A DNA stretch of 64,000 nt from Bemisia tabaci (Eukaryota; Arthropoda; Insecta; Hemiptera; Aleyrodidae), in contig NC_092797.1 in NCBI RefSeq assembly GCF_918797505.1, positions 24,999,372 to 25,063,371 on the forward strand, written 5' to 3'. This document shows, piece after piece, positions 58,569 through 64,000 of this stretch. Every line of letters starts with the position of its first letter. Position 1 is the first letter of the stretch. The notes beneath the pieces were generated by a model. That model did not search any database. It had not been told where the DNA came from and saw nothing but the letters and a program-made list of their open reading frames with translations. Made by a program: the position numbers and the translations under genes.

Positions 58569-59088
58569 GGGCCGTTCCTGTCAAATCGGGTCTCAACTGC
58601 TAGTTGACGAACTACCAGTTAAAGGTAACTTCCAGTTTGACCTGAAGGAGAGTCTTGTCACTGATTTTCAACCTCTAGTTACTGAACAAAGACTACTTGC
58701 CAAATAGTGCATTAACATGATTTGTTCCCTCATATCCTTCATCAGGTTGTTTCTAATGTCTGGGAACCCTTGCCGAAAATTCAATTAGCAGTTGAACGAG
58801 AGGACAGAACAACCCCTGCAAAAGAGGAGGATGCGGGTGGCGGGGTCCGCAAACCGAGCCCAGGTAGTTAAATCAGGCTCTTTGTGAACCAGTGAAACGC
58901 GAAGAACCGGAACGAATGTTTTGTCTGAAGTCCTAGTTGAATCCTAACAGGCAGAAAAAGCACCAGTTGAAAATCAGCCCGTTAACAGCCTCTCAACCAG
59001 TAGTTGTAAATTGACAAGACACACCAACCTCTAGTTGAACCTTAACAGACAGTCAACTACTAGTTGAATGATTTGACAGGAACGGCCC
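58569..59088. mobile_element. 520-bp PIF/Harbinger-like MITE with TAA target duplication
   Basis: Terminal repeats GGGCCGTTCCTGTCAAAT and ATTTGACAGGAACGGCCC. Both sides carry TAA (58,566-58,568; 59,089-59,091), the 3-bp TWA duplication typical of PIF/Harbinger. The interior repeats ctagttga/cagttga many times in both orientations. No transposase. Its neighbour at 57.8-58.2 kb encodes a Myb-like protein of the type that Harbinger elements use. Confidence 0.9.
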
Positions 59089-59189
59089 TAAGACCTCTAG
59101 TTTGGCCCTAACTACTGGTCACCAGACCAGCGCATTAACAGGAGTTTGACTAGCACATCGTACAATCGGCCCTTAATCAACAAGTCTAT

Positions 59190-59600
59190 TAATCTGCCCC
59201 GGTTAATTCCCGAATGATTGCGGTCAGATCCTCATTCGGAAGATCGACCGAGACGCCGTGGAACGCAATTCTAGGGTTGCTTTTCCCCTGAACGTTTGCA
59301 GTTAGTACGGCACTGCTGTTATTTACTGCAGCCGCAAGAGAGTTTCCGCATCGCCTTGCGTGGCGCAGGTTACTCGCACCTGCGCGTCAGGCGCTCTTGC
59401 CCATCTAAGTGGCTGAACCCCCACCTCTCTGGGATTTACAGTTTTAGTCAATTCGGTCCAGACGTCGTTACAGGAGACCGTCGCGTTCTGGAACTTGGGT
59501 TGGACTACAATGTCCGCCCCGGGGAAGGTGTGTTTATCCCACGTATGACGGCCCGGGGCCACGGGGGCCACGTGGTGTTTATCGCCACGTCATACTAATC
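59190..59600 (-). pseudogene. Non-LTR retrotransposon ORF1 (Gag-like) fragment
   Basis: The first frame gives ADIVVQPKFQNATVSCNDVW, then ELTKTVNPREVGVQPLRWA and VRVTCATQGDAETLL before a stop at 59,323. Directly after, in another frame, comes KSNPRIAFHGVSVDLPNEDL followed by TAIIREL. This is the usual order in ORF1 proteins of insect non-LTR elements ahead of the zinc knuckles. One frameshift at about 59,325 and two stops near 59,190 show it is dead. Confidence 0.6.
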
Positions 59601-59647
59601 ACAAGTACTTCTCGATTCTCGCTTTTAATTACACATTCGTTACTTAC

Positions 59648-59803
59648 GTCAACTTTGGTCTGTTCGCTGGCATAGTAAATGCTTTTTTGTGTAGGGGTGA
59701 GCCGAGAGGCGTCGTAGTGTCTACTTTGGCAGTAATTCCCGGCTTGGCTTTTTGTTGACTTTTTTGTCTAAGTCTTTTTGCTGCCTGTGAATCACTCGTA
59801 CGT
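59648..59803 (-). CDS. Candidate 156-bp internal exon, basic protein
   Basis: A strong acceptor (long T run then CCAG, ending at 59,804) and a strong donor (GTTGAC|GTAAGTAAC) enclose an open frame of 52 codons. It contains SDSQAAKRLRQKSQQKAKPG, TPLGSPLHKKAFTMP and ANRPKLT. The length is a multiple of three. The protein is not recognised. It lies between retrotransposon pieces on the same strand, so it could be chance, but both splice sites are close to consensus. Confidence 0.4.
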
Positions 59804-60036
59804 CTGGAAAAAAAAAAAAAAAAAATCATTCGACGTGTTTAATTGGAACTCGTGATCCAGTCACTGTGGAATAGTGTCTCACTTAATGTATTTAATTGCT
59901 TTGTCTCGTTACGATTCTGAGGATGCGAGGACATACAATGAAACGCAGTATCACGGTGTAAGAGTATTTCTTTATTTAGTTGGAGGCAAGATTATAAAAC
60001 ATAGACTAAACGTTTCTGGTGGGACATTCGGTTTGG

Positions 60037-60460
60037 TTAAAAGTCCTTGGAAGGACCGTTCAAAAATTTGATCACCAGAGATCGCTTCAATTGCGACCTC
60101 GGATCCATGTGATCAGCCACCTGTAGTAAATGGTGGCCACAGCACCTGCGGTAAAGGGGATGTCCTCCCCGAGCCAGTAGATCAAGTCGATGGCATCTCT
60201 GATCAAACGCAGGCGAGCCACTCGTGGCGTGGGGTCCGGCGGTAAAGCGACCACCCAATCCCTCGGAGCGTACTCCCTGGAGTCAGGGTCCGCGAGCTGC
60301 CGTAAGTACCCCATATCAATTCAGGTTTCTCCATTGATACTCCAAGACGGTCGATCTCTCACAAGGATTCTAACATAGTTGTAACAACTAACTCCACCTT
60401 CATGAGTAACCCTGTACAGGAAAAGTTGGGCTTGAAGCGCTCTTTGATCTATGTCATCAG
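60037..60460 (-). other. Unrecognised open-frame cluster
   Basis: A frame from ATG 60,460 (MADDIDQRALQAQLFLYRVT ... LVRDRPSWSINGET) stops, and the same frame continues as GYLRQLADPDSREYAPRDWV, VARLRLIRDAIDLIYWLG and TAGAVATIYYRWLITWIRG. It reads like coding sequence broken by one TGA, or spliced across it. No family recognised. Confidence 0.3.
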
Positions 60461-60997
60461 CCATATTGATGAGGACCTGGTTTCTAAATGAATACAACAA
60501 CGACGGACAAGGTGTAACAAGGACGGTCGTGTTACGTGGGGTCCCGTGTGTGGTATCCCGTGTATGACGTGGCGTGGGCCCCTGACACCCTGGTAGTTGC
60601 GAGTGACTACCTCCTGCCAGGTTTCCGAGTACCCACCGCCACCCCCGATTGATCGCGACAACTCTCCCCTTGTAGGGGTTGAGGGGGCCGCTGGCTGAGG
60701 ATGATAACCGTCTCGAGGTTAGGTATTCAGTTGCCTCGCCGGTTTCTGCCTTTGCGGCACGGATGGAGGCTTTTCCTGCCCTTGCGGGCCCAGGCGTTGG
60801 TCGACTGTGAGATATTTAGATAAGGAGCTTAACTCTTTATCTAAATTGCGCTCATTAATTTTTTGATAAACTTCGTTCTTTTTTATCGACTTGATCTGTG
60901 GGCTTACGAGGAGCCTCAGCTCAGCGAGAACGGGGACTCTGGTCGAGAGCCTCGGCTCGACCACATCTCTCTCTCTTGTTTTCTGGACTCTGGACAC
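60449..60997 (-). other. Unrecognised open frames, possible ORF1 remnants
   Basis: 60,719-60,997 encodes a charged segment (EVYQKINERNLDKELSSLSK, then a Pro/Gln-rich tail). 60,449-60,661 is glycine/arginine-rich. Position between two pieces of a retrotransposon ORF1 and equal strand suggest they may belong to the same element, but no motif proves it. Confidence 0.25.
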
Positions 60998-61479
60998 TCA
61001 CGACTTTTGGATCATGGAACCCCTGGACATCTCGGTGAATCGTCGAAAGACCTTTCTTATTCTTTTGATATTCTTGTCATATTCGACGTTTTCAACTTTT
61101 TTCAAAATTCGTAATTTTTCTCATTTTCTCAAAATTTTTCCAAGTAATAAATTTGTAAAACGCCAATCATCTTGTATTATTTAATTTGAAAGAAATCCCG
61201 ATCGTAATACCCGTAAAAAGCATGAATGTTTGAATTTTTAAATTTTTATTTTTTATCAGTTTTCTGATTCTGCTCTCCCACTGCATTTCAGCAGGTATAA
61301 TTGTCCAAATACTTGGATTTTCACTTTAAGGGTGAATTTCAGAGTATTTCGTCAATTATATCTCACAACCGCTCCTCCAGTGATAGTACTTGATTTCATG
61401 TAAGAGTATAAGTCGTAAAATTATAAAATTACGCCTTATATGAAATCGGGTTTATCTCTGAAGGAAGGATGACCATCCC

Positions 61480-61555
61480 AATGAGCCTTCTGCTTTATTT
61501 CTCCCGTTGCAAATGGTGGTCATCACAACTGCCCGGGTCACCTCTTCGCGGATCA

Positions 61556-61597
<42 letters not shown>

Positions 61598-62570
61598 CAC
61601 AAGTAAAATTAACAATGTACAATTATAACACTCCTAGACATATTAAATGTCTTTAAAAGCTTATCTAATCTGCAAGTCAAACTTAGCTATAATATACAAT
61701 GCAAGTCAAACTTAGCTTATAATATACAACGCGGATCATCCTGGCAAATTGCTGCAAGAGGAACTCCGTTCCTCCCGCGTTTTTAACTAGGGTGACCGCA
61801 TCGTTCGCCTGACTGTCCGCCCTCTGCTGTGCGCTCGGTTGTGGAGGGTTGGGCGGAGTTTGAGGTGACGGCGGTGGTGGGACTTGTTGAGAGCCATGGC
61901 CCGGGGGGTTGGCCGATGTCGTTGCAGGTTGGGTCGGCTCGAAAACCTCCGGTCCACCCCGCGGGTTAAGTCGGTGTGCTAGGTCATCGTTTGCGTCCTC
62001 GTCGTCCTCTAGGGTTACGACGGAAGGTGTACTTTCAGGAAGCGTGCTGATTGGGTTCTCTCAGGAAGCGGACTGGTTTGGGCTCCGCTGTCCCTGTGTT
62101 GCAGGTCCTCGGGGTAACCCTCGTTTCTGACTGCCCTACCGAGGTCCGTATGGGCAAGCTTCTGCTATTTTGCTCAGTATCACTTGTTTTATTTCGAAGC
62201 TTGCGTTTACTCCTAAGTTATGTGAAGGAGGTTCGGAGTCTCTCGACTATTTGAACTCCTTTGTCCACCGGTTCAAAAGCCTCTTGGGCTTCAGCTTTTT
62301 TGTCCCAGCGCCTCTTCTGTGGGCTAGGCGAGTTGGTGGACAGCGAGCTGTCGGAATGTCCACGGCGGGATCTTTTCCCAGGTGTAAGGCTTTCACTTTC
62401 GGAGCGGGGGAGGTCGCTCGAGTTTGACCTCCTGATCCGCTCCTCAAGATGTATAATTTCTCTGGCCACGGTCCCTTGGGGGGTGCCGTAGGTCAGGGAG
62501 CCGATTTGAGCTTCCTCCCCGCCCTGCGTCTGCGGGGTGGGGGTGCTGTCGCTGCGTTCCGTTAATCTAA
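61480..62570 (-). pseudogene. Non-LTR retrotransposon ORF1, N-terminal part, interrupted
   Basis: Starts with TPTPQTQGGEEAQIGSLTYG, a helix AREIIHLEERIRRSNSSDL, then SLTPGKRSRRGHSDSSLST, NSPSPQKRR and VDKGVQIVERLRTS, typical of ORF1 N-termini. After a stop it resumes as a Pro/Gln-rich linker (SQQVPPPPSPQTPPNPPQPS), then NDAVTLVKNAGGTEFLLQQF and ARMIR. Here a 173-bp insertion interrupts it, and REEVTRAVV follows on the other side. Stops and frame changes show decay. Confidence 0.6.
61548..61740 (-). mobile_element. 173-bp poly(A) retroinsertion with 10-bp target-site duplication
   Basis: gcggatcatc occurs at 61,548-61,557 and 61,731-61,740. Between them is a pure T run of about 40 bases (poly(A) on the minus strand) and about 130 bp of unique DNA, with ttagct(t)ataatatacaa and tgcaagtcaaac each twice in tandem (61,670-61,730). 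Removing insert and one duplication restores the interrupted ORF1 frame (ARMIR|REEV overlap). A short SINE or a 5'-truncated LINE end. Confidence 0.9.
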
Positions 62571-62599
62571 AATCGTGGGTCGGGTTGCCGTTATGTTTT

Positions 62600-63170
62600 T
62601 GGCAATGGCACCGCGTCGGCCAATCTACCGTCCCGGAAATTCCGCGTTCAGGTAATTTCTAACAACTAAAGAGAAATCGGCGGGGGCTACGTCCTGTTGA
62701 AACCACGGATCGAAGTCCTCTTCAGAAGCCTCTACTATCTCTATTATTCTGGGGACAATAGCTTCTTCCAAAAGGGTCAGGTACAGTGGACCAGTAAGAT
62801 TTTCCTCCATGAATAAGAGGCCGACTATTTCATCTCCAAGTATGCCGCACCAGACATTTACTTTTTGGGGAGACTGTATGTGATTCTCGAATTTCGGAAG
62901 GATTTTCAGTGGCTCGGTACGTATACAATTATGGCAATTGACTGTGCCGTTCAGGAAAATGTGCTTTCGTCTCTAAAGCCAATCTTTCCTAAAATTTCAA
63001 AATCGCCGTGAATCAATTGCTCCATTTCCTCGCAAAACTCAAGACATTGGTCTTCCGTTCCTCTCAGAAAATTTAAAATTTCTGTCCCTTCCAACGTGTC
63101 GACGCTTCCGCTCAACAATTTCTCCTCATTCACGTCTATATTTTTCCTAGAGACAAACCCCTCCCACACA
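62600..63170 (-). pseudogene. Mariner/Tc-like transposase, broken
   Basis: Blocks in order: CLEFCEEMEQLIHGDFEIL, GFRDESTFS with the first catalytic Asp (about 62,960), FLNGTVN in another frame, QSPQKVNVWCGILGDEIVGL, EENLTGPLYLTLLEEAI, and WFQQDVAPADFS with the second Asp. The family usually has QQDGAPAHF here. A frameshift lies near 62,965 and a TAG replaces the Trp codon after FPGR. Beyond IGRRG the sequence turns into the retrotransposon at 62,600, so the third acidic residue is lost. This looks like insertion of one dead element next to another. Confidence 0.85.
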
Positions 63171-64000
63171 CATTATCTTCGTACTCGCCTAATGATATTA
63201 CTGGAAAAATGAAGGAAATAAGTTGAGTAACGTTCTTTTGACGCTTAAACCATTGAAATATCTCTAGAAAAATTTCTTCTCTGTTCCTCCAAAGCTTCAA
63301 ATTCAGGGGGCGCAACAAGCTCTTTAGCCTTCTTGAATTTTTAGGTTCCTCCCACAGTGGAAAGGAAAGACCTTTTCCAATAACATGTCTTGGATGTGAC
63401 GGATGGCTCCACACTCCTCCGATGAAGCCAATAAGTCACGAAGACAACACTGTGTCTGCAACCTCCCAGGAAAGAAACATAATAAAACAAAGTAAAAAAA
63501 GAATTAGATTTCCAGCCATCATCTGCCATTTTCCAATTTTTCTACATTTCCCCGAGGCCTTTCGGCTTATGTCATCATCAGAGGGAACAAATTGAACGCT
63601 ACCAAAGTTAATTAAGTACCAAAACTATCTACAAACGCACCAACTACAAAGAGACAAACAAATCAGCCAAGCAACTACATAATTACAGCACATCCAGTTT
63701 AAAATATAATACTATACAAAATAATTAGTCAGCTGGACCTATATTAGCAAGTATAAATGATAAAAAGTGATAACACCCCAAAAATCTTGGACAAAAGGAT
63801 AAAATGGAAAATGAAAAGGATGCACCTGTGCAAAACATGTAATTCTATACTGCCGGCTCTCAACAACGGTCGAACAACGGTCTCAAAAACGGCACGTTCA
63901 CACACCGGCAGGCAGGTGTGTGAAACCAAGGAAGCCAAGAAGTTTCTGTACCTATGCTCCGAGGATTAATATCTACTTTTTTACTTACCTTTAAACCTTA
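63171..64000. other. Intergenic, with a weak hammerhead-like hairpin
   Basis: 63,560-63,581 on the minus strand reads CTGATGA...AAGCC GAAA, similar to the motif at 1.8 kb. A frame at 63,136-63,414 upstream of the transposase was examined but not assigned. Confidence 0.35.

Overview
The window looks like nuclear DNA of an animal, most likely an insect. It is AT-rich and gene-poor, with canonical GT-AG exon fragments, tRNA-headed SINEs, many palindromic MITE-like elements and broken transposase and retrotransposon genes. A sap-feeding hemipteran such as a whitefly would fit, but that is an impression from repeat style and I cannot confirm it from sequence alone. I see no rRNA gene, no functional tRNA gene, no CRISPR array and no complete housekeeping gene.

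Layout. 2.2-8.4 kb holds the remains of one large element, all on the minus strand. First comes a broken long protein of a family repeated in many invertebrate genomes, with acidic motifs that resemble an XPG/FEN-type nuclease. It is followed by the C-terminal half of a RecQ-like helicase, and then, in the same reading frame after one TAA, an archaeo-eukaryotic primase (PrimPol/UL52-like) core. A 1.25-kb piece of the 5' part is duplicated downstream. 9-13 kb is a MITE field with a 1,031-bp perfect foldback element. 14-15.5 kb and 24-24.8 kb carry separate exons of the same MULE-type transposase, the second as three tandem 269-bp copies. 17.6-21.8 kb is a very large inverted repeat with arms of about 980 bp. 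22-42 kb is mostly intergenic, with repeated palindromic elements, two SINEs in the wider region and a few unidentified exons.

43-50 kb on the minus strand has the best evidence for ordinary spliced genes. One is an unidentified membrane protein exon. Another is a gene whose last exon (proline/arginine-rich, then a coiled coil) exists in three tandem versions. 51-57 kb is again repeats and a non-LTR retrotransposon tail. 57.8-58.2 kb encodes a Myb/SANT-like DNA-binding protein of the kind associated with PIF/Harbinger transposons. It lies 357 bp from a 520-bp element with a TAA target duplication. 59-63.2 kb holds a decayed non-LTR retrotransposon ORF1 interrupted by a poly(A) insertion with a 10-bp target duplication, and a broken mariner/Tc-like transposase.

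The most interesting candidate system is the nuclease-like + RecQ-like + primase cluster at 2.2-5.7 kb. Its co-oriented remnants look like a DNA-replication module of a self-replicating mobile element. All copies here are broken, so function cannot be judged from this window.
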